NCBI GenBank assembly: GCA_018715295.1
Contig: DVLY01000049.1
Span: 1-11,793, forward strand
Reading direction: 5' to 3'
Source: Candidatus Merdimorpha stercoravium
GTDB lineage: Bacteria > Bacteroidota > Bacteroidia > Flavobacteriales > UBA1820
Length of the DNA: 11,793 nucleotides
Part shown: positions 1-6,643 of the stretch, piece by piece
Numbering within the stretch: the first letter of the stretch is position 1
Layout: each line of letters begins with the position of its first letter
Program-made: the position numbers and the translations under genes
The notes under the pieces: model-generated
What the model saw: only the letters and a program-made list of their open reading frames with translations
The model's database searches: none
Told to the model about the DNA's origin: nothing

Positions 1-12
1 AATCGACTGCCC

Positions 13-1386
13 TTACTTCGACTTCGCAGGCGAGGACACCGGGACATAGTCGGGGGAAAACATATCCCGCTGCGGGAAAACCTTGACCGTAGAAAGGGCA
101 CGACGCATCAAGTCCTCGATCTTTTTGGGAAATTTGGCCCCTGTCCACGAACTGGTGTTGGTGATAAAGACCCAGGTATAACCGTCGCTTTGACGCTTGA
201 CCATCGCCGAAGTGCCGGCAAACGAACCGGAACGCGTCCAATTGCCCTTGCCGAAGGTATTGATCCATCCGATCGGCATCCGCCCGCGTACGTTTCGGGT
301 CATGTACTCCACCGAAGAATACTTCAGAATGTCGGGCGTAGCATCATTGCGGCCATCCATCGCGCTGACCACCCGGGCCACTTCCACCGCCGAAGCCACC
401 CACGCTCCTGCGCCGAGCAAGCCCCGGACGTCGTTCCCGCCCCGGGACTTGAGCACCGAACGCCCGCTACCGTCGCACGCCAGCGACATCTCCGCATTCG
501 AAGGCTCGTAGTAGCTCACCTCGTGCGGGTACTTCTGCTGGGGAAAATTGTACGCCAGGTGAATGTCGTAACATCCCGCCGGACGGAAGACCGCTTCCTT
601 GACATAACTTTCGTAGTCGCGTCCCGAAACGCGTTCGATGACCTCGGTAAGGATCAGATACCCCAGGTTGGAATACGAATACCGCTGTCCCGGCGCACTG
701 CCCAGCCCGCGCGAAAGGGCAAAACGGATCATCGTCTTCTTATCCGGAGGAGGCGCCACCTCCATCTTCCGGGCGATGTCCAACGGGTAGAACATCGGAT
801 CGCCAGCCGCCAGGGAAAAACCCGCTTCGTGCCGCAGGAGATGTTCGACCGTGATGCGCTCCATGCGCTTGTCCTTGGGAGTACCGTAAAGGCTGTCGGG
901 AAGGATACCCTCGGGGCCGAACACCCGATCCGAAAGGCTCAAGCGCCCTTCTTCCCGCAGTTTCATGATGGCTGCCGCGGTGAACAGCTTGGAGACCGAG
1001 GCCACGCGCAGCACGTGCGACACCTCCATCGAATCGCCCTTCTCGGCATCGGCCCATCCGAATCCCCGGGCATAAACCAGCCTTCCGTCCTTGACAATAG
1101 CTACCGAAGCGCCTTGTATCTCCCACTTGCGCAGGAAATCCCGGATGAGCTTTTCCAGCTGCCGGGTAGCCGGAAGATCGGAGTCGGCATTCGATATTTT
1201 TTGATTGACGGCGCGAAGGTCTGGGGTCTGCTTCACATCCTCGGGGATGTCCTCGGGCGGGGATGTGGTGGCCCACGAGAGGATCAGGATGAGGAAAAAC
1301 AGGGCAAAAGACACCCAAAAGGCTTTTTTGTAGCGCAAAGCCCGGTAACGATCCCCAATAAAATCCCGTATATCTCTCGCTGTCAT
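13..1386 (-). CDS. Membrane-anchored serine hydrolase, class C beta-lactamase/PBP4* fold
   Basis: A 457-residue protein. An N-terminal stretch rich in Arg and Lys (residues 4-21) precedes one hydrophobic segment (about 22-40), which predicts a signal anchor with the catalytic domain in the periplasm. The domain spans about 75-440. The nucleophile motif SxxK is Ser130-Val-Ser-Lys133 within RVASVSKLFT, and the YxN motif is Tyr238-Ser-Asn240. The third motif, normally HxG or KxG, reads Arg385-Ser-Gly387 followed by SFAGT. The family includes beta-lactamases, D-aminopeptidases, esterases and penicillin-binding-like enzymes, so substrate cannot be read from sequence; action on peptidoglycan-derived or other D-amino-acid peptides is a guess. 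The Arg in motif three is unusual and may alter activity. The gene follows folD on the same strand but lies 311 bp away, so it probably has its own transcript. No clear promoter was found; TCTTTTTG (1431-1438, minus) is a poor -7 candidate. The stop lies 12 bp from the window edge. Confidence 0.93.
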   Translation of the reverse strand: MTARDIRDFIGDRYRALRYKKAFWVSFALFFLILILSWATTSPPEDIPEDVKQTPDLRAVNQKISNADSDLPATRQLEKLIRDFLRKWEIQGASVAIVKDGRLVYARGFGWADAEKGDSMEVSHVLRVASVSKLFTAAAIMKLREEGRLSLSDRVFGPEGILPDSLYGTPKDKRMERITVEHLLRHEAGFSLAAGDPMFYPLDIARKMEVAPPPDKKTMIRFALSRGLGSAPGQRYSYSNLGYLILTEVIERVSGRDYESYVKEAVFRPAGCYDIHLAYNFPQQKYPHEVSYYEPSNAEMSLACDGSGRSVLKSRGGNDVRGLLGAGAWVASAVEVARVVSAMDGRNDATPDILKYSSVEYMTRNVRGRMPIGWINTFGKGNWTRSGSFAGTSAMVKRQSDGYTWVFITNTSSWTGAKFPKKIEDLMRRALSTVKVFPQRDMFSPDYVPVSSPAKSK

Positions 1387-1697
1387 CGCGTCGTTTCCTT
1401 CCGCTGCGAAGCCTCCCCGACCTTTTTACCCAAAAAGAGGAAAGTCCGCCGGCTTTTTTTGTAAAAAACTCGTGTTCCCCGTCCTTTTCCGCACATCCAC
1501 CCTTGCAACTTGAGCGTTCACCCCGGAACCTCCCTCCGCGTCCACCGCCCGGCCTCTCTGCGCGCTCCGGCGATCGATTTCCCGGGGCTTCGGCTGGCCC
1601 CCCGCTTCCGGGGGATTTTTTCGGGAATCCTCGCCTTCCTCCCGCCCCTCTCGGCCCCTCGGTCTCCCCGGTGCTCCTTCCGCCCCTTGGACTTTCG
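1387..1697. other. Gene-free interval between folD and the serine hydrolase gene
   Basis: About 310 bp with no convincing gene on either strand. The + strand is strongly pyrimidine-rich (runs of C and CT). A frame continuing out of folD on the minus strand stays open but encodes only low-complexity Arg/Gly/Glu-rich sequence. The interval must hold the promoter of the serine hydrolase and perhaps the 3' end of the ffh-folD transcript, but I cannot place a clear terminator for the minus strand. The one structured element is the + strand hairpin listed separately at 1599-1621. Confidence 0.6.
1599..1621 (+). terminator. Terminator-like hairpin on the + strand, no matching gene
   Basis: The arms are CCCCCG (1599-1604) and CGGGGG (1609-1614), with loop CTTC, followed by A and six T (1616-1621). 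This has the form of an intrinsic terminator for + strand transcription, although both flanking genes run on the minus strand. A competing stem, GGGGC (1584-1588) with GCCCC (1597-1601), would use the same C run. It could end an unannotated small RNA or antisense transcript, or be chance in GC-rich DNA. Confidence 0.35.
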
Positions 1698-2588
1698 TTA
1701 CTTGTCCGAGTGGGGAGCGTACATCTTCATGGCCGTAAGCGTGTTTTTCATCAGCATCGCGATGGTCATCGGCCCTACCCCGCCGGGAACGGGGGTGATG
1801 TAACTGCACTTGGGGGCGACTTGTTCGTAGTCCACGTCGCCCAGCAGCGCAAAGCCCGATTTTTTGGATGCGTCCGGCTGGCGGGTAATGCCCACGTCGA
1901 TCACCACGGCGCCCTGCTTGACCATGTCGCCTTTGATAAAATGCGGGCTGCCGATGGCCGCTACCAGGATGTCGGCCTGCCGGGTGATCTCCGCCAGGTT
2001 TTCGGTGCGCGAATGGCAGATGGTTACCGTGCAGTTGCCCGTGGGGTACTTCCCGGCCAGCAGCAGCGAAACGGGGATGCCCACGATGTTGCTGCGCCCC
2101 ACCACCACGGCACGTTTGCCCGAAGTGGCGATGTCGTAACGGCGCAGGAGTTCGACGATCCCGGCCGGAGTAGCGGGCAGCAAAACGCCCTGTCCCATGG
2201 CCAGACGTCCCATGTTCACCGGATGGAATCCGTCCACATCCTTTTCCGGACGGATGCTCTCGGTAACCAGTTTTTCGTCGATATGCACCGGCAAAGGCAA
2301 CTGGACGATGAACCCGTCCACCGTCGGGTCGTTGTTGAGTTCGTCGATCTTGTCGAGCAGTTCGCCCTGCGAGACTTCCGCCGGATACTTGATCAGCGAA
2401 GAGCGGAACCCGATCTCCTGACAAGCCTTTACCTTGGCGTTTACGTACGTGATGCTGGCGCCGTTGTCCCCCACCAGGATGGCTACCAGGTGCGGAGGCC
2501 GGTGTCCGGCCGAGACGATTTGTTCCACTTCGCGGCGCAGCTCCTCCCGAACCTGTGCCGAGGTTTTCTTTCCGTCGAGTATCTCCAT
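1698..2588 (-). CDS. folD: Bifunctional methylenetetrahydrofolate dehydrogenase/methenyltetrahydrofolate cyclohydrolase FolD
   Basis: Cytosolic one-carbon enzyme that interconverts 5,10-methylene-THF, 5,10-methenyl-THF and 10-formyl-THF, using NADP. At 296 residues it has the usual family length. The folate-site signature YVNAKVKAC carries Tyr48 and the catalytic Lys52. [10 protein letters not shown] (91-100) and [10 protein letters not shown] (116-125, with the conserved Asp119) complete the N-terminal catalytic domain. The nucleotide-binding domain has GRSNIVGIP (164-172), and the C-terminal signature PGGVGPMT lies at 268-275. All key residues are intact. The ATG at 2588 follows the ffh stop by 37 bp on the same strand with no promoter-like box in the gap, so ffh and folD are probably co-transcribed. 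The frame ends at TAA with no clear terminator close behind. Confidence 0.98.
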   Translation of the reverse strand: MEILDGKKTSAQVREELRREVEQIVSAGHRPPHLVAILVGDNGASITYVNAKVKACQEIGFRSSLIKYPAEVSQGELLDKIDELNNDPTVDGFIVQLPLPVHIDEKLVTESIRPEKDVDGFHPVNMGRLAMGQGVLLPATPAGIVELLRRYDIATSGKRAVVVGRSNIVGIPVSLLLAGKYPTGNCTVTICHSRTENLAEITRQADILVAAIGSPHFIKGDMVKQGAVVIDVGITRQPDASKKSGFALLGDVDYEQVAPKCSYITPVPGGVGPMTIAMLMKNTLTAMKMYAPHSDK

Positions 2589-2625
2589 CGTATATCGCGT
2601 TTTATTTTTGTTTGTTCAAAAGCAC

Positions 2626-3969
2626 TCACATCGGTCTGCGGCCGCCCATTCCGCCCATCATCCGGGCCATGGCGCCGCCACCGCCGCCCTGCATCATCTT
2701 CATCATCTTTTTCATGTCCTCGAACTGTTTCATCAGGCGGTTCACCTCGTCCACCGTCCGGCCCGACCCGCGGGCGATGCGCACCTTGCGCTGGCCGTTG
2801 ATGATCTCCGGGTTGCGGCGTTCCTGAGGGGTCATGGAATTGATGATGGCCTCCACGTGTTTGAACGCATCGTCGGGAATATCCACGTCCTTCAAGGCCT
2901 TGCCCACCCCGGGGAGCATCCCGAGCAAGTCCTTCATGTTGCCCATCTTTTTGATCTGGGCGATCTGGGTCAGAAAATCGTCGAACCCGAACTGGTTCTT
3001 GCGGAACTTGCGCTCCAATTCCTTGGCCTTGGCCTCGTCGTACTGGGCATTGACCTTCTCCACCAGGGTAACGATGTCGCCCATGCCCATGATGCGGTCG
3101 GCCAGACGCTCCGGATGGAACACCTCGAGGGCATCCATCTTTTCCCCCGTGGAGGAAAACTTGATGGGCTTGTTGACCGTTGCCTTGATGGAAAGTGCCG
3201 CACCCCCGCGCGTATCGCCATCGAGTTTGGTAAGCACCACGCCGTCGAAATCCAGGCGGTCGTTGAAAGCCTTGGCCGTATTGACGGCATCCTGACCGGT
3301 CATCGCATCGACCACGAACAAGGTCTCCGAAGGATGGACGGCGGCATGCACGCGGGATATCTCGTCCATCATCTCCTCATCTACCGCCAGCCGTCCGGCC
3401 GTATCGACGATCACCGTATCGAGTCCGTGCTCGCGGGCATAAGCGATGGCGTGCTGGGCGATCTCCACCGGGTTTTTGTTCCCGTCCTCGGTGTACACCT
3501 CCACGCCGATCCCTTCGGCCAGCACTTTCAACTGGTCGATGGCCGCCGGACGGTACACGTCGCCGGCTACCAGGAGCACCTTGCGGTGTTTTTTGGTCTT
3601 CAGGTGCAGGGCCAGTTTTCCGGAAAAAGTCGTCTTACCGGAACCCTGGAGACCGGCGATCAGGATCACGGCCGGCTTGCCTTCCAGATTGATCTCGACG
3701 GCACCGCCGCCCATCAGCTCGGTGAGCTGGTCCTTGACGATCTTGATGAACACCTGCCGCGGATTCAGGGAGGTATGCACCCGCTCGCCGATGGCGCGCT
3801 CCTTGACCCGATCGGTAAACTCCTTGGCTATCTTGTAGTTGACGTCGGCATCGACCAGCACCCGACGGATTTCCTTGGCCGTCTCGGCGATCTTGATTTC
3901 ACTGATGCGGTGGTCGCCCTTGACCACTTGCAGGGCGCGTTCCAGTTTTTCGCTTAAACTCTCGAACAT
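2626..3969 (-). CDS. ffh: Signal recognition particle protein Ffh (SRP54 homologue)
   Basis: GTPase subunit of the signal recognition particle. With 4.5S RNA it binds hydrophobic signal sequences on nascent chains and docks at FtsY for membrane insertion. The 447 residues are normal for the family. The order is N domain (about 1-90), G domain with P-loop GLQGSGKTT (106-114), DTAGR (189-193) and TKLDGD (247-252), then the Met-rich M domain (from about 325). The RNA-binding helix-turn-helix carries RIARGSGR (397-404). The tail is Gly- and Met-rich and ends GGRRPM, common in Bacteroidota Ffh. The start at 3969 gives the canonical opening MFESLSEKLERAL. It is the first gene of a probable ffh-folD operon, divergent from mtaB, with two -7 boxes upstream. 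The 4.5S RNA gene is not in this window. Confidence 0.98.
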   Translation of the reverse strand: MFESLSEKLERALQVVKGDHRISEIKIAETAKEIRRVLVDADVNYKIAKEFTDRVKERAIGERVHTSLNPRQVFIKIVKDQLTELMGGGAVEINLEGKPAVILIAGLQGSGKTTFSGKLALHLKTKKHRKVLLVAGDVYRPAAIDQLKVLAEGIGVEVYTEDGNKNPVEIAQHAIAYAREHGLDTVIVDTAGRLAVDEEMMDEISRVHAAVHPSETLFVVDAMTGQDAVNTAKAFNDRLDFDGVVLTKLDGDTRGGAALSIKATVNKPIKFSSTGEKMDALEVFHPERLADRIMGMGDIVTLVEKVNAQYDEAKAKELERKFRKNQFGFDDFLTQIAQIKKMGNMKDLLGMLPGVGKALKDVDIPDDAFKHVEAIINSMTPQERRNPEIINGQRKVRIARGSGRTVDEVNRLMKQFEDMKKMMKMMQGGGGGAMARMMGGMGGRRPM

Positions 3970-3997
3970 ATCGGTTTTCGGGGTCTTATATTTTCAA

Positions 3998-4005
3998 CAA
4001 AAATA
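3998..4005 (-). promoter_or_regulatory. Candidate proximal -7 box for ffh (TATTTTTG)
   Basis: On the minus strand TATTTTTG matches the Bacteroidota -7 consensus TAnnTTTG and lies 28 bp before the ffh ATG. No TTTG sits at the expected distance of about 19 bp; the nearest is 13 bp upstream and belongs to the distal box. It is a weaker alternative to the distal box at 4019-4026. Confidence 0.4.
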
Positions 4006-4018
4006 CATTGAACGAGCA

Positions 4019-4026
4019 CAAAGGTA
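4019..4026 (-). promoter_or_regulatory. Candidate distal -7 box for ffh (TACCTTTG)
   Basis: A perfect match to TAnnTTTG on the minus strand, 49 bp before the ffh ATG. It is identical to the mtaB box on the other strand, so the two divergent genes probably use the same housekeeping sigma factor. No -33 TTTG is visible. Confidence 0.55.
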
Positions 4027-4058
4027 CGGATTTTTTGCCGCCCGGCCTCTCCCCTGCA

Positions 4059-4072
4059 CGGACAATTGTCCG
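4059..4072. promoter_or_regulatory. 14-bp perfect palindrome between the ffh and mtaB promoters
   Basis: CGGACAATTGTCCG is self-complementary over all 14 bases. It lies between the outward-facing -7 boxes (4019-4026 minus, 4132-4139 plus). The place and symmetry suit a dimeric regulator, but the sequence alone does not name one and such a short palindrome can arise by chance. Confidence 0.35.
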
Positions 4073-4131
4073 CCGAAAGGGGAAAAGGCCAAAATCCCGC
4101 CCCACCACCCGAGCAAACCCCGCAAAATGCG

Positions 4132-4139
4132 TACCTTTG
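4132..4139 (+). promoter_or_regulatory. Candidate -7 box for mtaB (TACCTTTG), near-leaderless start
   Basis: A perfect TAnnTTTG box ending 6 bp before the ATG at 4146. Transcription starting the usual few bases downstream would give an mRNA with almost no 5' leader. This also argues against any mtaB start upstream of 4146. No -33 TTTG is visible. Confidence 0.55.
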
Positions 4140-4145
4140 CCTTCG

Positions 4146-5465
4146 ATGAAAACTCCGCAGACCGAACAACAACCCGCCGTCGCCTTCTACACCCTGGGGT
4201 GCAAGCTGAACTTCGCCGAGACTTCCGCCATCGCCCGGACATTCGAAGCCCGGGGCTACCGCCGGGTCGAATGGGAAGACGACGCCCAAGTGTACGTGAT
4301 CAATACCTGCACCGTTACCGAGAACGCCGACCGCCGCGTGCGCAGTCTGGTGCGGGGAGTGCTGCGCCGCCGCAAGGACGCTTTCGTGGTGGCGGCCGGC
4401 TGCTACGCCCAGGTCAATCCGGAGGAAATCCGCCGCAGCGTCGGAGTGAGCCTGGTGGTGGGCGCGACCGACAAGTTCCGCATCCCGGAGCTGCTCCCCG
4501 CAGACCTTCGCCGCACGCCGACCCAAGTGGTGCGCACCGACCTGACGGAGTCCGTCCCCTACCACGGGGCCTATTCCCTCTCGGAACGCACCCGGGCCTT
4601 CCTCAAGATCCAGGACGGCTGCGACTACCGTTGTTCCTACTGCACCATTCCCCGGGCGCGGGGCGGCTCGCGCAGCGAGCCGCTGGAAAGCGTACTGGAG
4701 AGCGCCCGGACCATCGTCGCGAGCGGCATCCGCGAGATCGTACTCACCGGGGTCAATACCGGCGACTGGGGACGCACGCAGGGGACGGGCGAGACCTTCT
4801 TCGATCTGGTGCAAGCCCTCGAAGGGGTCGAGGGCCTCGACCGGATCCGCATCTCCTCGATCGAACCCAACCTGCTCACCGACTCCATCCTGGAATTCAT
4901 CGCCCGCAGCCGGAGGTTCGTCCCCCATTTCCACATCCCTCTGCAAAGCGGCTGCGACCAGGTGCTGCGCCAGATGCGCCGACGCTACCTCACCCCCCTG
5001 TACCGCCACCGGGTAGAGCGCATCCGGGAACTGATGCCCCATGCCTGCATCGGGGCGGATGTGATCGTGGGATTCCCCACCGAAACGGACGAGTATTTCC
5101 GCCAATCGTACGACTTTATCGAATCCCTGGACCTTTCCTATCTGCACGTGTTCACCTACTCCGAACGGGAGAACACTCCTGCGGCCGAGATGGGGGTAAG
5201 CGTTCCCCCGGCCGTCCGGGCGGCACGCAGCCGGACGCTTCACCGCCTGGGCGAAAAGAAACGCGCCGCATTCTATCTCCGCCATCAGGGGCAGGTGCGG
5301 GAGGTCCTGCTGGAGAGCGAGAACAAAGAGGGATGGATGTTCGGCTTTACCGACAACTACATCAAGGTCCGGCTTCCCTACGACCCGCATCTGGTGGGCA
5401 CCCTGCGAGCGGTGCGACTGGGGCCGTTGGCCGGAGACGGCCTGCTGGATGCCAGCCTCTTATGA
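4146..5465 (+). CDS. mtaB: tRNA (N6-L-threonylcarbamoyladenosine(37)-C2)-methylthiotransferase MtaB
   Basis: Radical SAM methylthiotransferase that converts t6A37 to ms2t6A in tRNAs reading ANN codons, which stabilises codon pairing. The N-terminal UPF0004 domain holds the auxiliary 4Fe-4S ligands Cys19 (LGCKLN), Cys55 (NTCTVT) and Cys86 (AGCYAQ). The radical SAM triad is Cys159-x3-Cys163-x2-Cys166. A short TRAM domain follows from about residue 380. FYTLGCKLNFAETS is typical of the MtaB branch rather than MiaB or RimO. At 439 residues the length is normal. The frame is open upstream to 4008, but those 46 extra residues are basic and low in complexity, lie over the promoter region and precede the -7 box, so I take ATG 4146. 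It is divergent from ffh, and the sigma gene follows 72 bp after the stop. Confidence 0.95.
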   Translation: MKTPQTEQQPAVAFYTLGCKLNFAETSAIARTFEARGYRRVEWEDDAQVYVINTCTVTENADRRVRSLVRGVLRRRKDAFVVAAGCYAQVNPEEIRRSVGVSLVVGATDKFRIPELLPADLRRTPTQVVRTDLTESVPYHGAYSLSERTRAFLKIQDGCDYRCSYCTIPRARGGSRSEPLESVLESARTIVASGIREIVLTGVNTGDWGRTQGTGETFFDLVQALEGVEGLDRIRISSIEPNLLTDSILEFIARSRRFVPHFHIPLQSGCDQVLRQMRRRYLTPLYRHRVERIRELMPHACIGADVIVGFPTETDEYFRQSYDFIESLDLSYLHVFTYSERENTPAAEMGVSVPPAVRAARSRTLHRLGEKKRAAFYLRHQGQVREVLLESENKEGWMFGFTDNYIKVRLPYDPHLVGTLRAVRLGPLAGDGLLDASLL

Positions 5466-5537
5466 TTTTTTTCATTCCGACCGATTAAACCTTTTTCCAG
5501 ACTTTCCGTCTTTTAATCAGAAAACCGCAGCGCGAGG

Positions 5538-6107
5538 ATGGGTGAAAAGAAAACACCGAAGACTTACTCCGACGGGGACATCATGGAACTTTTCGCCCGC
5601 GACCGCCAGAAGGCTTTCCAAGCGCTTGTCGGCCTGTACGCCCGTCCGCTTTACGGCTACATCCGGCGTATGCTCGTCGATCACGACGATACGGACGACG
5701 TGCTGCAAAACACGCTGATCAAGGCGTGGGAGAACATGGGTTCCTTGAAACAAAGTGCGGCACTACCTGCCTGGCTCTACCGGATCGCCACCCACGAGAC
5801 GATGGATTTCCTTTCGGAGCGGGCTCGCCGGCAACACGTACCGCTGGACGGAGTGGACCTCGCCGATCCACAGGAGATCGAACAGGCGGTCGAAAGCGAC
5901 GACACGCTCGGGGCACGGACCCTGGCGGCCATCCAATCCCTGCCGAAGGTACAGCAAGCCGTCTTTACGATGAAACATTTCGAGGGGCTCAAATACCGGG
6001 AGATCAGCCAGATCACCGGGACATCGGAAGGGGCGCTGAAAGCCTCGTACCACATCGCTCTGGAAAAGATCAAGGCTTTCCTGCGCGAAAAACCATCGAA
6101 CGACTAA
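5538..6107 (+). CDS. RNA polymerase ECF-type sigma factor
   Basis: A 189-residue sigma-70 family protein with only regions 2 and 4. Region 2 spans about 25-95 and contains DDTDDVLQNTLIKAW (50-64, core-binding segment) and PAWLYRIATHETMDFL (-10 recognition). Region 4 spans about 128-182: SLPKVQQAVFTMKHFEGLKYREISQITG and then the recognition helix around GALKASYHIALEKIKAFL. It recruits RNA polymerase to a small regulon, usually for envelope stress. The next gene begins 13 bp after the stop and encodes a membrane protein with a cytoplasmic N-terminus, as expected for an anti-sigma partner. The 72-bp gap before the ATG contains no clear TAnnTTTG box, so the gene may be autoregulated from a promoter of another class or read from mtaB. 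The start is supported by a natural N-terminal length for the family; the SD (GAGG) is poor. Confidence 0.94.
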   Translation: MGEKKTPKTYSDGDIMELFARDRQKAFQALVGLYARPLYGYIRRMLVDHDDTDDVLQNTLIKAWENMGSLKQSAALPAWLYRIATHETMDFLSERARRQHVPLDGVDLADPQEIEQAVESDDTLGARTLAAIQSLPKVQQAVFTMKHFEGLKYREISQITGTSEGALKASYHIALEKIKAFLREKPSND

Positions 6108-6120
6108 CGCATTCTCACAC

Positions 6121-6582
6121 ATGAAGGAGTGGACAGATGAACTGAAAGACCCCGTTTTCCGGATACCGGAAGGGTATTTTGAAAACTTGAGCACCCGCCT
6201 GGACGAGCGGATCGCTCCACCCCGGAACGTACGGGGACGGTCGGTTCGCATGCGACTGTTGCGCTGGTCGTCCGCAGCAGCGGTCATCGCCGCCCTGGCC
6301 ATCGGCATCGGCCTTCATCTGCACACGCAGGCGAACAGCAATCCTCAGATTGCCTTGAGCGGAGAAGACGCCCGCCATATCGCCAGCGAATACCTTTCCG
6401 CCATCGGATACACCGAGGAAGAAAACGAATCCATAAAAGAACCTATCGAGGAATGGCTGGAGTCTTCCGAGGAGTCGGGCATCATTTACATAGAACAGAA
6501 CAATATCTACGGCGTGGATGGCGCTGCGATCGAAGAGTACATCTGCGACCATTACAACCTCATGGAATTGGCCACTCTGTGA
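6121..6582 (+). CDS. Single-pass membrane protein, putative anti-sigma factor
   Basis: A 153-residue protein of no named family that I recognise with certainty. The cytoplasmic N-terminus has FRIPEGYFENL (13-23), a motif seen in small membrane proteins encoded next to ECF sigma genes in Bacteroidota. A basic patch (35-48) leads into one membrane segment (about 49-67). The C-terminal part (70-153) would be periplasmic and is very acidic, with a run of Glu around 104-128. The topology and the 13-bp spacing to the sigma gene point to an anti-sigma factor. It is not a recognisable FecR or zinc-binding (ZAS) type, as there is no HxxxCxxC. Function is inferred from context and topology. Alternatively it could be a signalling membrane protein that does not bind the sigma factor. 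Confidence 0.82.
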   Translation: MKEWTDELKDPVFRIPEGYFENLSTRLDERIAPPRNVRGRSVRMRLLRWSSAAAVIAALAIGIGLHLHTQANSNPQIALSGEDARHIASEYLSAIGYTEEENESIKEPIEEWLESSEESGIIYIEQNNIYGVDGAAIEEYICDHYNLMELATL

Positions 6583-6643
6583 GTGCGTAAAACACTATTT
6601 TTCACTCATTTTGCGTAATACCTTTTTCAACGAAAAAAAAACA

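Noticed and set aside
1437..1447. GAGGAAAGTCC, identical to the start of the conserved core of bacterial RNase P RNA
   Set aside because: The following bases (CGCCGGC then T and A runs) do not continue as RNase P RNA, and none of the other conserved segments such as ACAGAA or the 3' core is present in the interval.
1426..2424. Long minus-strand open frame overlapping folD in another frame
   Set aside because: Its product is low-complexity Arg/Gly/Pro/His-rich sequence typical of a GC-rich shadow frame, and folD with all its motifs occupies the same DNA.
2434..3957. Long + strand open frame antisense to ffh
   Set aside because: It is His/Leu-rich without any recognisable domain; ffh on the other strand explains the conservation and the open frames.
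4008..4145. N-terminal extension of mtaB
   Set aside because: The 46 extra residues are basic and Pro-rich, overlap both promoters and would lie upstream of the -7 box at 4132; family members begin near residue 1 of the chosen start.
5444..5472. Terminator at the end of mtaB
   Set aside because: GCTGG/CCAGC forms only a 5-bp stem with a 3-nt loop, and the T run is 9 bases away, too far for a normal intrinsic terminator.
6518..6643. N-terminal extension of the exported protein
   Set aside because: It overlaps the end of the membrane protein gene and would bury the signal peptide beginning at 6644.
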